The position numbers and the translations under genes were made by a program. A stretch of DNA of 64,000 bases from positions 124,001-188,000 of the forward strand of contig NZ_VTTI01000007.1 of assembly GCF_008641105.1 (NCBI RefSeq), written 5' to 3'. This stretch comes from Halopseudomonas salina (GTDB lineage: Bacteria; Pseudomonadota; Gammaproteobacteria; Pseudomonadales; Pseudomonadaceae). The notes beneath the pieces were generated by a model. The model saw only the letters and a list, made by a program, of their open reading frames with translations, had not been told where the DNA came from and did not search any database. Of this stretch, positions 27,872-38,866 are shown piece by piece; position 1 is the first letter of the stretch; each line of letters starts with the position of its first letter.

Positions 27872-28318
27872 ATGTCGGAAAGATTCACCAAGGGCATGGC
27901 CCGCAATATCTACTACGGCGGTGGCATGTTCTTCATGCTGCTATTTATTGGTCTCACCTTCGATACGGTAGTCGCAATTCCCGAGCGCGAGAACCGGGAT
28001 CAACTGACTGCGGAGGTCGCCCATGGCAAGGAGCTCTGGGAGAAAAACAACTGTGTTGGCTGCCATTCGCTGCTGGGCGAAGGCGCTTACTTTGCTCCCG
28101 AGCTGGGTAATGTATTCCCGCGCCGCGGCGGCGATAACGAAGAGGCGTTTCATGCGTATTTCAGCGCCTGGATGGCCGCCCAACCGATTCCGGTAGAGGG
28201 CCGGCGCAAGATGCCGCAATTCAACCTGACAGCCGAAGAAACCCGCGCGCTGTCCCAGTTCCTGATCTGGACATCGCGGATCGACACCAACGACTGGCCA
28301 CCAAACAACGAAGGCTGA
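27872..28318 (+). CDS. norC: Nitric oxide reductase subunit C (cytochrome c)
   Basis: 148 residues: one N-terminal membrane anchor (about 13-33) and a periplasmic c-type haem site CVGCH (61-65), with a Met ligand likely in RRKMPQF. NorC passes electrons to NorB. Length is normal for the family (about 146). norB follows after 36 bp. Confidence 0.98.
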   Translation: MSERFTKGMARNIYYGGGMFFMLLFIGLTFDTVVAIPERENRDQLTAEVAHGKELWEKNNCVGCHSLLGEGAYFAPELGNVFPRRGGDNEEAFHAYFSAWMAAQPIPVEGRRKMPQFNLTAEETRALSQFLIWTSRIDTNDWPPNNEG

Positions 28319-28324
28319 AGCTGA

Positions 28325-29767
<1,443 letters not shown>

Positions 29768-29846
29768 TCATGGCTATAACCCGGTGCTGGCAGTATCCAC
29801 TGCCAGCACCACCTCGAACATCAAACTGGCTGGAGGCGAAGACACC

Positions 29847-30773
29847 ATGATGCTTGCAACGCTTCGCCGACTCAGTCGCAGCGCTTTTTTTATCCTCTTT
29901 CTATTGGCGCCTTTACTGGATCTGTTTCGTCTCGATCTGAGCAGGGGCCATTTTGTTTTTCTGACCATGGACTGGACCCTGGGGCTTGATCCCCAGAACA
30001 GCGCCCTGGATCCCGCGGCCATCACCCTGCACCTGCTGTTGCGCCTGGGCCTGCCCATTCTGCTGACCCTGGGAGTGCTGCTCTGGGTCGTCTGGCGCTG
30101 GGGCCGCATTTATTGTGGCTGGCTATGCCCGCACTTTTCGATGGTTGAGTGGATCGACGGCCTGATGGCCCGCTGGTTGGGCCGGCGCTCAGTCTGGGAA
30201 AAGCCCTCTGCCCCCCGGCAGGCCGGCGCGCGGATGGTCATGAGCCTGGTGGTGCTGGGCGGATCCGCTTTGTGGGCCGTCACGCTGCTCAGCTACCTGG
30301 TACCGCCAATACCCTTGTGGACGGGGCTGTTGAGTCTGAACCTGCCGACCTGGCACTGGTTTTTCATCGGTATCGGTACGGCTTTGTTCTGTATCGAGTT
30401 TGCCTTGGCGCGGCATTTTTTCTGCAAATACGGCTGCGCCGTAGGCATCTTTCAGAGCCTGATCTGGGCGGTGAACCGCCGCGCCATGGTGATCGGTTTC
30501 AAACGCGAACGGGCGCGTGACTGCCGCGACTGCAATGCCTGCGACAGAGCCTGCCCGATGCGGCTGCCACCGCGCGGCATGAAGCGCCACAAGATTACCT
30601 GCACCCAATGCGGCGTCTGTGTACAGACCTGCCAGCAGGTTCAGGCAAACAACCCCGAAGGTGCCCTGTTGCACTGGGTCAGCGGTGAGGACGCCGTGAA
30701 GATGGACAAGCAACCGGGTAGCCAGATCCCGGTTCAGGATCCCGTTCGCATCCCCGTTCTGGAAAAGGACTAG
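29847..30773 (+). CDS. Membrane polyferredoxin (NapH/CcoG-like 4Fe-4S protein) in the nor operon
   Basis: 308 residues from ATG 29847 (GGAGG 10 nt upstream). Membrane helices alternate with the paired motifs YCGWLCP (Cys90, Cys94) and FCKYGCAVG typical of NapH, CcoG and NosR, followed by two soluble clusters, CRDCNACDRACP and CTQCGVCVQTCQ. The second lacks the usual Pro after the last Cys. The reaction is unknown; electron delivery to, or assembly of, NO reductase is the natural inference. It lies between norB and norD (4 bp gap to norD). Confidence 0.85.
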   Translation: MMLATLRRLSRSAFFILFLLAPLLDLFRLDLSRGHFVFLTMDWTLGLDPQNSALDPAAITLHLLLRLGLPILLTLGVLLWVVWRWGRIYCGWLCPHFSMVEWIDGLMARWLGRRSVWEKPSAPRQAGARMVMSLVVLGGSALWAVTLLSYLVPPIPLWTGLLSLNLPTWHWFFIGIGTALFCIEFALARHFFCKYGCAVGIFQSLIWAVNRRAMVIGFKRERARDCRDCNACDRACPMRLPPRGMKRHKITCTQCGVCVQTCQQVQANNPEGALLHWVSGEDAVKMDKQPGSQIPVQDPVRIPVLEKD

Positions 30774-30777
30774 TACG

Positions 30778-32616
30778 ATGGAAGAATATGTCGGTATGCG
30801 CTGGCACAATCTGATCAACCGATTGGCCCGCACCAGCTACCCCGAAGCTCTGGTTCGCCTGGAGGATGAGGGCCCGCGGCTGGCCATGGTTTTCCGTGCC
30901 CTGGGTGGCGATCCCGGCCTGGTGATCAAGGCGGCAACAGAGCGCGCCCTGAAGCCACCCCGTCACTGGCTGGAAAAGATCGCCGGCACAGGGCGGCAAT
31001 ACGCCATGGCCTGGCGTGACGAGGACAGTGTAAGGCTGCCGCCAGTCATTCAGGCCTACCCCGAAAGGGACCTGAACCGAGATCTGTATCTCTGGCTGAC
31101 CGCACTGGCCAGCCAGGCGAGCCAACCCGGGGAGAACGACTGGCTGGCGTGGAATCAGCGCCAGGTACTGGAAACACTGGAGCGCTTTCCCGGCCTGACC
31201 GGGCTATACCAGCGTCTGGCCTGGCGGCTGGTGACTGTACGTGCACCGCTGGATACGCTCACTGGTGCCCAGCGGCGTCGGGAGCACTGCCTGCGCAACG
31301 CGATTCTCGAGCCGGGAAGCCAACAGAGCCTGCCCTACGCCGATGGCGACAGCCTGCCCGTGCCACTGTGGCTTTATCCATCACTGCACACCAACCCGGC
31401 CGCCGTCTCGCGTGAGGATAGTGACAGCGATACCAGCAACGGCGGGCTCAAGCCAAAAGAGGGCAAGGGCCGCAAACGCGCCGAATTCATCGATGACGTG
31501 GATGGCAAGGACGGGCTGATCGTATTTCGGCTGGAAAGCCTGTTCTCCTGGTCGGAATTTGTACCAGTCGACCGCACCGTCGATGACAGCGAAGACGACG
31601 ATGCCGATCGCGTGGCTGAAGACCTCGACCACCTCAGCCTGTCCCGCCACGGTGATGCCGGTGCATCGCGACTGAAACTGGATCTGGATCTACCCAGCGC
31701 AGCGGAGGATGACATCCCCCTGGGCGAGGGCACCCTGCTGCCCGAGTGGGACTGGCGCAAACAGCAACTGATACCGCGGCACTGTCGGGTGATACCGATG
31801 CTACCCAAGGATGCCGCGCCCTGCCCCCTGCCCGACCGGCTGCAGGCGATGGGCCGCCAGCTGCGCCGACGTTTTGAAGTGTTGCGCCCGCAGAAGGCCT
31901 GGAACAAGCGCCAGCCCAGCGGTTCGGCACTGGACCTGGACGCCTGCATCGACTTTGCCACCGCCCGACAACGTGGGGCGGCCAGCGCACAACCGGCCCT
32001 GTGGCGCCAGCAGGCGGTGCAACATCGCGACCTGGCCTGCCTGATCCTCGCGGATCTGTCCTTGTCCACCGAAGCCTATGCCGACAACGAACATCAGGTG
32101 ATCGATGTGGTGCGCGACAGCATGCATTTACTGGGTGAGGCACTGGACGCCGGCAACGACGCCTTTGCTATGTATGGGTTTTCTTCCAAACGGCGTGATC
32201 AGGTGCGCTTCAGCGTGATCAAGAATTTTGCCGAATCCTGGGGTGAGCCGGTGCACGGACGCATCCAGGCATTGCGACCGGGATATTACACCCGCATGGG
32301 CGCGGCGATACGTCAGGCCACCGAGATCCTCAAGGAGCAGCCTGCCGAGCAGCGGCTGCTGTTGCTTCTGACCGATGGCAAGCCCAACGACCTTGACCTG
32401 TACGAGGGGCGTTACGGCATGGAAGACACCCGCCAGGCGCTTCTGGAGGCACGCAAGGCTGGCCTGGAGCCGTTCTGCGTGACTATCGACCAGCAGGCAG
32501 CCGATTATCTGCCGTATCTGTTCGGGCCACAGCGTTTTCACCTGCTGCACAACGCCGCCGAGTTGCCCTCCCTGCTACCCCGCCTGTACCTGACCCTGAC
32601 CGGGAGGACCCCGTGA
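30778..32616 (+). CDS. norD: NorD, VWA-domain NO reductase activation protein
   Basis: 612 residues. A helical N-terminal half, a central acidic stretch (about 215-290, with EDDDADR), and a C-terminal von Willebrand A domain with the MIDAS motif DLSLST (426-431) and LLLLTDGKPND. NorD pairs with the NorQ ATPase for NorCB maturation. norE begins within its stop codon. Confidence 0.95.
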   Translation: MEEYVGMRWHNLINRLARTSYPEALVRLEDEGPRLAMVFRALGGDPGLVIKAATERALKPPRHWLEKIAGTGRQYAMAWRDEDSVRLPPVIQAYPERDLNRDLYLWLTALASQASQPGENDWLAWNQRQVLETLERFPGLTGLYQRLAWRLVTVRAPLDTLTGAQRRREHCLRNAILEPGSQQSLPYADGDSLPVPLWLYPSLHTNPAAVSREDSDSDTSNGGLKPKEGKGRKRAEFIDDVDGKDGLIVFRLESLFSWSEFVPVDRTVDDSEDDDADRVAEDLDHLSLSRHGDAGASRLKLDLDLPSAAEDDIPLGEGTLLPEWDWRKQQLIPRHCRVIPMLPKDAAPCPLPDRLQAMGRQLRRRFEVLRPQKAWNKRQPSGSALDLDACIDFATARQRGAASAQPALWRQQAVQHRDLACLILADLSLSTEAYADNEHQVIDVVRDSMHLLGEALDAGNDAFAMYGFSSKRRDQVRFSVIKNFAESWGEPVHGRIQALRPGYYTRMGAAIRQATEILKEQPAEQRLLLLLTDGKPNDLDLYEGRYGMEDTRQALLEARKAGLEPFCVTIDQQAADYLPYLFGPQRFHLLHNAAELPSLLPRLYLTLTGRTP

Positions 32617-33218
32617 CAGCAATGCAGTGCCTGCCGGTTATTGCTCCGGTCACCCGGAGACGCGAGCTACCAGGTGATCTGGCCATGTGGTGTTTCATAT
32701 TGGCCGAGCTGGCGGTGTTCGCGCTGCTGCTGGGCTCCATGGCCTACGTGCGCGGCAGATGGCCGGAGATGTTCAGTGCGGGCGTCGCCACCTTGCACCC
32801 GGTGGCAGGGCTGATCAACACCCTGGCGCTGCTGACCGGGAGTTACTGGGTGGCACTGGGCGTCGCGGCTATGCGCCGCGGCAGATCAACCAGCGTGGTG
32901 TGGTGGTTTCGCGCAGGAGCGGCGAGCGGCCTGCTCTATCTGATCATCAAGCTGCTGGAATACCAGCAGATGTTCAGCGCCGGTTACACGCTGCGCACCA
33001 ATACCTTCTACTTTTTCTACTTCTTCACCACCTTCTTCCATTTAATGCATGTGGTGCTGGGGATGCTAATCCTGCTGGTGGTGGCAAGCCGCTTCCGGCG
33101 GGGCGTATATGACTCGCACCAGACGCGGCAAATGGCCGCAGAGTCCGCAGCCAGCTACTGGCATATGGTTGATCTGGTGTGGCTGATGCTCTTTCCACTG
33201 CTTTATGTGCTGCCCTGA
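32613..33218 (+). CDS. norE: NorE, cytochrome c oxidase subunit III-like protein
   Basis: 201 residues with five predicted membrane helices, belonging to the haem-copper oxidase subunit III family (PGDLAMWCFILAELAVFA, FFHLMHVVLGM, YWHMVDLVWL). The GTG at 32613 overlaps the norD stop and has GGGAGG 5 nt upstream; an ATG at 32622 is an alternative start but poorly spaced. NorE supports full NO reductase activity in other denitrifiers, by an unclear mechanism. Confidence 0.93.
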   Translation: MTAMQCLPVIAPVTRRRELPGDLAMWCFILAELAVFALLLGSMAYVRGRWPEMFSAGVATLHPVAGLINTLALLTGSYWVALGVAAMRRGRSTSVVWWFRAGAASGLLYLIIKLLEYQQMFSAGYTLRTNTFYFFYFFTTFFHLMHVVLGMLILLVVASRFRRGVYDSHQTRQMAAESAASYWHMVDLVWLMLFPLLYVLP

Positions 33219-33225
33219 GGTGAGC

Positions 33226-33480
33226 ATGACCTACCGATTGACGTTGACCTGGCTTGGTCTTCTGGCTCTTACATTGATCGGCTGGTGGCTGGGGCACCAA
33301 CCAGCCACCAACGAGGTCCAACCAGCATGGCTGCTGTGGGCTGTCCTGCTGTTGAGCGCCATCAAGGGACAGTGGGTCATTGACCAGTTCATGGGGATGA
33401 AAACCGCACCTCTGGTGTTTCGTCTGGCGGTCAGTGGATGGCTGTTAGTCGTCCTCTGCGCGATAGCGTTGTTTCTGTGA
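33226..33480 (+). CDS. norF: NorF, small membrane protein (cytochrome oxidase subunit IV-like)
   Basis: 84 residues with three membrane helices and the typical AWLLWAVLLLSAIKGQWVIDQFMGM, which resembles short subunit IV proteins called NorF. ATG 33226 has AGGTGAG just upstream, 7 bp after the norE stop. It is last in the nor operon. Confidence 0.85.
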   Translation: MTYRLTLTWLGLLALTLIGWWLGHQPATNEVQPAWLLWAVLLLSAIKGQWVIDQFMGMKTAPLVFRLAVSGWLLVVLCAIALFL

Positions 33481-33607
33481 TCAACCCTGCGGTAATGTCT
33501 GGTTATACAAGGAGGTGCAATGGAGAAACTTTAGCCTTTGCAAATTCACAATTGATGGTATTACTGGTTGTGAAAACACCCAATAAAGAAATGATGAGGA
33601 AATTAAG

Positions 33608-33922
33608 ATGTTGAAAATTCTGTTTGCTTCTACCGTACTGGCTCTTGGCATCAGCGGTGTAGCCCAGGCTGCTGGCGACGCTGCTGCTGGCAAAGGCAAA
33701 TCTGCAGTCTGCTCCGCATGCCATGGCGCCGACGGCATTGCCTTGGTACCGATCTATCCTAACCTGAAGGGACAAAATGAGGCCTACCTTGAGGGCTCGT
33801 TGAAAGCCTACCGCGAAGGCCAGCGGGCGGGTGGTAACGCCGCCATCATGAGCCCGATGGCCAAGAACCTGAGCGACCAGGACATCGCCGACCTGGCTGC
33901 CTACTACGCCTCACTCAAGTAA
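33608..33922 (+). CDS. Periplasmic class I cytochrome c
   Basis: 104 residues: signal peptide of about 21 residues (cut after AQA), haem motif CSACH (Cys35, Cys38, His39) and a likely axial Met in [12 protein letters not shown]. The C-terminal helix [16 protein letters not shown] is typical of small c4/c5-like cytochromes. It probably carries electrons to NorCB or another terminal reductase (inference from position 127 bp after norF). A strong terminator follows. Confidence 0.88.
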   Translation: MLKILFASTVLALGISGVAQAAGDAAAGKGKSAVCSACHGADGIALVPIYPNLKGQNEAYLEGSLKAYREGQRAGGNAAIMSPMAKNLSDQDIADLAAYYASLK

Positions 33923-33941
33923 ACCGGGTCAAACCGACTTG

Positions 33942-33978
33942 AAAACGCCCCTTGTCGCTCTGCGATAAGGGGCGTTTT
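33942..33978. terminator. Bidirectional rho-independent terminator between cytochrome c and moaA
   Basis: A perfect 12-bp stem AAAACGCCCCTT / AAGGGGCGTTTT with a 13-nt loop, flanked so that each strand ends in a T run. It ends 2 bp before the moaA stop codon and serves both converging transcripts. Confidence 0.9.
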
Positions 33979-33979
33979 A

Positions 33980-34975
33980 CTATCCCCCTGTCGCGTTCAT
34001 GAAACGGACAATCTGAACATCTCCATCAGCCGTAAAGTCATGGTGGGCTGGCTTGCCCTGCAGCGCCTTGCGCAATGCATTTCGTAACGGTTCATCAGTT
34101 GTGGGGTGGCGGCGCACCAGTGCGCGCATGTCGATCGAATTTTCCTGTCCCAGGCAAAGTAAAAGTCGCCCCTCGGCGGTCATGCGCACCCGGTTACAGC
34201 TTGCACAGAAGTTATGCGAGTGCGGGGAAATAAACCCGATACGACTTTCCCCATATCCCTCCACCCGCACGTATCGCGCTGGCCCACCGGAGTTCTCGGC
34301 ACTGTCCAGCAGCTGGTAGCGCTGACTGATAATCCCACGCACCTCGTCACTGGAGCAGAATGACTCGCCCCGGGACCGACCCACATTGCCCAGGGGCATT
34401 TCCTCGATAAAGGTGATATCCAGATCGCGTGCCAGCGCATAGTCCACCAACGCTGGCACCTCATCTGCATTACGCCCCTTCATCACCACCACATTGAGCT
34501 TGATGCGCTTGAACCCGGCATCCCGCGCGGCATCAATGCCGTCAAGCACCTGTTGCAATTCACCCGTGCGGGTAATGGCGCGGAATTTCTCCGGGTCCAG
34601 ACTGTCCAGGCTGATGTTCAGTCGCTTGACGCCGGCGTCCGCCAGCGGCTGCGCCAGCTTCACCAGTTGCGAACCGTTGGTGGTCATCACCAGCTCGCGC
34701 AGGCCAGGCAATGCGCTGATACCGGCACACAGCTCAACAATACCGCGCCGCACCAGGGGCTCACCGCCGGTGAGGCGGATCTTCTTTACTCCCTGGGCAA
34801 CAAAGAGCGCGGCAAGCCGCTGGATTTCCTCCAGGGTAAGCACCTGTTGCCGAGGCAGAAAGGTCATGTCCTCAGCCATGCAATAGACACACCGAAAGTC
34901 GCAGCGATCGGTCACCGACATGCGCAGGTAATCGATGCGTCGACCCAGTCCATCCATCAATTGTGTGTCGGCCAT
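33980..34975 (-). CDS. moaA: GTP 3',8-cyclase MoaA
   Basis: 331 residues from ATG 34975 (GGGGAAG upstream). Radical SAM cluster CDFRCVYC (Cys25, Cys29, Cys32), the TGGEP motif, and a C-terminal second cluster including FCASCNRVR. It makes the first molybdopterin intermediate from GTP. It ends the nar operon, as moaA1 does in P. aeruginosa, so cofactor synthesis is tied to nitrate reductase expression. The proper C-terminal GG is present (NATGG). Confidence 0.97.
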   Translation of the reverse strand: MADTQLMDGLGRRIDYLRMSVTDRCDFRCVYCMAEDMTFLPRQQVLTLEEIQRLAALFVAQGVKKIRLTGGEPLVRRGIVELCAGISALPGLRELVMTTNGSQLVKLAQPLADAGVKRLNISLDSLDPEKFRAITRTGELQQVLDGIDAARDAGFKRIKLNVVVMKGRNADEVPALVDYALARDLDITFIEEMPLGNVGRSRGESFCSSDEVRGIISQRYQLLDSAENSGGPARYVRVEGYGESRIGFISPHSHNFCASCNRVRMTAEGRLLLCLGQENSIDMRALVRRHPTTDEPLRNALRKALQGKPAHHDFTADGDVQIVRFMNATGG

Positions 34976-34985
34976 GACTCTTCCC

Positions 34986-35804
34986 CTATTGCAGCAGTGG
35001 TGAAGCAGCTCCGCGCATGACGATGCCTTCGATACCTGCCTCACCTATCAACATTTCGATGTACTGTACCACGGCTTTTTGCCAGACTCTTTCGCCCAGC
35101 TCGCCCTCGATGCTGTCTCTGACCAGCTCGAAGGGCAGTTGCTTCCCGTCGATTCGCTGATCAACCAGAACGATATGAAAGCCATAACGCGACTCCAGCG
35201 GTTGGTTCGCAAGACCCTCATCCAGGCGCAGCAATTGGCGTTCGAACTCGGCAACTGTCTGCCCGGAACTGAGCTGACCCAGGGCGCCGCCCTGTTGCCT
35301 GGACGGGCAGTCGGAATACTCCGTGGCCAGCGCGGCGAAACGCGCAGTATTGTCCTGTAACTGGCCGATAAGGGCCACTGCCTGCTCACGGGTGCGGCTG
35401 CGCCCAGCTACATCGTCCGGAGCGACCGCGAGCAGAATATGCCTGGCGGCAACCAACGGCGCCGAACTGAAACGCTCCAGGTTGGACTGGTAGAACTGCT
35501 CCAGGGCCTGCTCGTCTATCGCCGGCACCTGGACCTCCCGCTCCAGCAAGCCGCGAATGAGTGCCTCCTCATCGGTCTCATCAGCCTGCTTCAAGACTTC
35601 AACCCCCAGGAATGCCGCGCGCTGCTCAAGCAGCTCACGGATAACCAGGGCCTGGGCGGCCATAAATACCGCCTCCTCCCGTGTATCGGCCGGGTGATAT
35701 TGCATTTCCAGGGCAATATCCTGCGGATCGAGCGGTACTCCATTGATGCTCACCCGCGGCCATTCCTGCCGGGTACTGCTGGCAATGATGCTGTCGGCGT
35801 TCAT
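34986..35804 (-). CDS. Parvulin-type peptidyl-prolyl isomerase of the nar operon
   Basis: 272 residues. The N-terminal region is NifM/SurA-like and helical; the parvulin PpiC domain (about 115-225) contains [24 protein letters not shown] and [13 protein letters not shown]. No signal peptide is visible, so it acts in the cytoplasm, perhaps on folding of NarGHI. The ATG overlaps the narI stop by 4 bp and moaA follows 10 bp later. An equivalent gene sits in the same place in P. aeruginosa. Confidence 0.92.
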   Translation of the reverse strand: MNADSIIASSTRQEWPRVSINGVPLDPQDIALEMQYHPADTREEAVFMAAQALVIRELLEQRAAFLGVEVLKQADETDEEALIRGLLEREVQVPAIDEQALEQFYQSNLERFSSAPLVAARHILLAVAPDDVAGRSRTREQAVALIGQLQDNTARFAALATEYSDCPSRQQGGALGQLSSGQTVAEFERQLLRLDEGLANQPLESRYGFHIVLVDQRIDGKQLPFELVRDSIEGELGERVWQKAVVQYIEMLIGEAGIEGIVMRGAASPLLQ

Positions 35805-36571
35805 GGTTGCCCCTTGTGCGCTGCAGCGGGCTGTTTGGCCGGTGAAGCACCGGCGCGCGCCGGACGAACCGGCCTGGGACGCTCAGGGGCAGATGCCTTG
35901 AGCCTTACAATCTGATAGCGCCGCCCCAGATACCACACAGGCGCACTGATGATATGAACCAGACGGGTGAAGGGGAAGAGTACAAACAGCGTCAAACCAA
36001 GAAACACATGCAACTTGTAAACCAGCCCGACAGGCTCGATGGCGGCGGCACCCAACAGCGGCTGAAGGGTTACTGTGTACTGTGCCCAGTTCGCCAGCAT
36101 GACCATTACTGAACCATCCAGATGTTGCACGGAGAAGAAGATGGTGAGCAGGCCAAGCAGCAACTGCGCCAGCAGGACCCAGAGAATCATGATGTCGGAG
36201 AAGCTGGATTGGGCTCTGACCCGCGGATTGGTCATGCGTCGGTGAATCAACATCACCAGACCAATGAGACAAAGAATCCCAAAGAAGCCGCCTGAGACGA
36301 CCGCCAGAATCTGCTTGCCCGACGTACTGATCACATGGTGATAGATAACCTCGGGGATCAACAGGCCAACAAAATGCCCAGCAAAGATGAACAGGATGCC
36401 AATGTGAAACAGGTTGCTGGCAAGTCGCAGGCCCTTGTTATCCATCAGCTGGCTGGAGTGCGCCTTCCAGGTGTACTGGGACAGATCAAATCGCGCCCAG
36501 CTACCGATGATGAAGACCGCCAGAGCAACGTAGGGATAGACCCCATACAACAGAAAATTGAAGTTTGACAT
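35801..36571 (-). CDS. narI: Respiratory nitrate reductase gamma subunit NarI (cytochrome b)
   Basis: 256 residues with five membrane helices and His residues for two b haems (SNLFHIGILFIFAGHFVGL near the N-terminal half; KLHVFLGLTLFVLFPFTRLVH near the C-terminal half). NarI oxidises quinol at the periplasmic face and feeds NarH. It is about 30 residues longer than E. coli NarI because of a Pro/Ala-rich basic tail. Confidence 0.97.
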   Translation of the reverse strand: MSNFNFLLYGVYPYVALAVFIIGSWARFDLSQYTWKAHSSQLMDNKGLRLASNLFHIGILFIFAGHFVGLLIPEVIYHHVISTSGKQILAVVSGGFFGILCLIGLVMLIHRRMTNPRVRAQSSFSDIMILWVLLAQLLLGLLTIFFSVQHLDGSVMVMLANWAQYTVTLQPLLGAAAIEPVGLVYKLHVFLGLTLFVLFPFTRLVHIISAPVWYLGRRYQIVRLKASAPERPRPVRPARAGASPAKQPAAAHKGQP

Positions 36572-36580
36572 GTCTGCCTC

Positions 36581-37315
36581 CTATGCCCGGCCAGCCGGCA
36601 CGGTATTGTCATTGAAATCTACCCAGTGCACCGGCACTGCTATCTCTTCCTTGGCCTTGACGTTTGCCGGCCGGGTACCACAGGCCGCAACGCTGTCGCC
36701 GTTGAGAAAAGTCACCTGCTCCTCCTCCCATTCCTTGTCGAGGGCCTCCAGACTGTTGTCGGGAATTTCCTCGAGCACCTGCTCGCGAATCGCCGCCATT
36801 GCCAGCTCCGGAATCGTGCCGGCAATCTGCAGCAGGGCGCGGAAACAGGACGCATAATCAGAGCCGCGTTCTTCCAGCCTACTGGCGAGCAGCGCCAGCA
36901 GGTGTTCGACTTCACCCAGCCCGGCACGCGCTTCTTCACCGTCGCGGGTAGCCAGAAACTCCAGATACAGGGGTATGTAGTCAGGCAGCTCCTTCACGCC
37001 GATGGCAAAGCCGGCGCTCTCGTACTGGGCCATCAAGTCGACCATGGCCTGACCCCGGTCACGGGATTCACCGTGTACATGCTCGAATAGCAGCAGCGAC
37101 AGATAGCGGCCACGCTCGAATTCCTCGGTATAGGCTTCCTGTACGTCCAGCAGATCGGTACTGGCCAGACGCGTGAGCAGGTCGACCAGATCCTGGCGCT
37201 GCTCGGGGCTGATCTCGCGGGAGGCAACAATGGCCTCCTCGAGTTCCATGCGGGCGTCCTGCAAGGCCTGCACCGGATAATCCATCAGCAGGGAAATCAC
37301 CTTGAGAATTTTCAT
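36581..37315 (-). CDS. narJ: Nitrate reductase assembly chaperone NarJ
   Basis: 244 residues of the NarJ/DmsD/TorD chaperone family (KVISLLMDYPVQALQDA at the start; YVPLYLEFL-like motif DYIPLYLEFLA). NarJ guides cofactor insertion into NarG and membrane docking. It lies between narH (2 bp gap) and narI (9 bp gap). Confidence 0.96.
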   Translation of the reverse strand: MKILKVISLLMDYPVQALQDARMELEEAIVASREISPEQRQDLVDLLTRLASTDLLDVQEAYTEEFERGRYLSLLLFEHVHGESRDRGQAMVDLMAQYESAGFAIGVKELPDYIPLYLEFLATRDGEEARAGLGEVEHLLALLASRLEERGSDYASCFRALLQIAGTIPELAMAAIREQVLEEIPDNSLEALDKEWEEEQVTFLNGDSVAACGTRPANVKAKEEIAVPVHWVDFNDNTVPAGRA

Positions 37316-37317
37316 GC

Positions 37318-38856
37318 TTACTCCTCCCAGAGCTGGACGGTCTTGACGACGTCGCGACGGTTGGCTTTCTTGCCACCGAACATATTGGTATCGGAGCTGC
37401 CGGAGCAGCCGCTGCCGAAGCTAAAGCCGCAGCCGTTTCGCTCTGCAAATACTTCGCTCAACGCTTCCTCGCGGTGGGCGGTCGGAATCACGAAACGGTC
37501 TTCGTAATTGGCAATCGCCAGGTAGCGGTACATGTCCTCGGCCAACGCGCGGGTCAGACCCACGTCTTCCAGCACCTGGAGATTCTCTACACCGTCGACC
37601 TGCTGCGAGCGCTTGTACACACGCATGGCCAACAGCCGCTTGAGCGCCAGTTTGACCGGCGCTTCGTCGCCGGCAGTCAGCAGATTGGCCAGATAACGCA
37701 GGGGAATGCGCAGGCTGTCCACATCCGGCAAAATGCCGTTCATGCTGATTTTGCCCGCCTCGGCGGCGTTCTGGATCGGCGACAATGGCGGCACATACCA
37801 GACCATCGGCAGGGTGCGATACTCCGGGTGCAGCGGTAGCGCCAGACGCCAGTCGACCGCCAGCTTGTACACTGGTGAAGCCTGCGCTGCGTCTATCACT
37901 GACATCGGTACGCCGTCAGCCAACGCCTGCTCGATTACCGCCGGATCATGGGGATCCAGGAACAGACCCAGTTGCTCTTCGTACAGGTCCTGCTCGCTGG
38001 GCGTGCTGGCCACTTCGTGAATGCGGTCTGCGTCGTACAGCAGTACACCCAGGTAACGGATACGGCCGACGCAGGTTTCCGAGCAGACGGTGGGCATGCC
38101 GGCTTCGATACGCGGATAGCAGAAAATGCACTTTTCCGACTTGCCGCTCTTCCAGTTGAAGTAGATCTTCTTGTACGGGCAACCGCTGATGCACATGCGC
38201 CAGCCGCGGCACTTTTCCTGGTCAATCAGTACGATGCCGTCTTCCTCGCGCTTGTAGATGGCCCCACTGGGGCACGCCGCTGCGCAGGTCGGATTCAGGC
38301 AGTGCTCGCACAGCCTTGGCAGATACATCATGAAGGTGTTTTCGTACTCACCGTAGATGTCAGCCTGAATGCTGTCGAAGTTCTGATCCTTGCGGCGCTT
38401 GGCAAACTCGGTACCTAGAATTTCCTCCCAGTTGGGACCCCACTCGATCTTTTCCATGCGCTTGCCGCTGATGGCCGAACGCGGCCGGGCGGTGGGCTGG
38501 TGTTTGGACGAAGGTGCGGTGTGCAGGTGCTGATAATCGAAGTCGAAGGGCTCGTAGTAATCATCGATGGTCGGCATATCCGGGTTGGCGAAGATGTTCG
38601 CCAGTACACGGAACTTGCCGCCAATGCGCGGATTGATCGAACCGTCGGCATTGCGTTTCCAGCCGCCCTTCCATTTGGTCTGGTTTTCCCACTCTTTCGG
38701 GTAACCGATACCAGGCTTGGTCTCGACGTTGTTGAACCAGGCGTATTCCATACCTTCACGGCTGGTCCAGATGTTCTTGCAGGTAATCGAGCAAGTGTGG
38801 CAGCCGATGCACTTGTCCAGATTCAGTACCATTCCTACTTGTGAACGAATTTTCAT
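37318..38856 (-). CDS. narH: Nitrate reductase beta subunit NarH
   Basis: 512 residues from ATG 38856 (GAGGAA upstream). Cys groups for four iron-sulfur clusters are visible: CIGCHTCSITCKN near residue 16, CEHCLNPTCAAACP, CRGWRMCISGCPYKK (the 3Fe-4S site with Trp) and CIFCYPR with the later CSETCVGR. It conducts electrons from NarI to NarG. A longer in-frame upstream reading overlaps narG and is rejected. Confidence 0.98.
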   Translation of the reverse strand: MKIRSQVGMVLNLDKCIGCHTCSITCKNIWTSREGMEYAWFNNVETKPGIGYPKEWENQTKWKGGWKRNADGSINPRIGGKFRVLANIFANPDMPTIDDYYEPFDFDYQHLHTAPSSKHQPTARPRSAISGKRMEKIEWGPNWEEILGTEFAKRRKDQNFDSIQADIYGEYENTFMMYLPRLCEHCLNPTCAAACPSGAIYKREEDGIVLIDQEKCRGWRMCISGCPYKKIYFNWKSGKSEKCIFCYPRIEAGMPTVCSETCVGRIRYLGVLLYDADRIHEVASTPSEQDLYEEQLGLFLDPHDPAVIEQALADGVPMSVIDAAQASPVYKLAVDWRLALPLHPEYRTLPMVWYVPPLSPIQNAAEAGKISMNGILPDVDSLRIPLRYLANLLTAGDEAPVKLALKRLLAMRVYKRSQQVDGVENLQVLEDVGLTRALAEDMYRYLAIANYEDRFVIPTAHREEALSEVFAERNGCGFSFGSGCSGSSDTNMFGGKKANRRDVVKTVQLWEE

Positions 38857-38866
38857 GGCCGGTTCC

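Noticed and set aside
33550..33580. TTGATGGTATTACT as an FNR box before the cytochrome c gene
   Set aside because: The right half does not match ATCAA.
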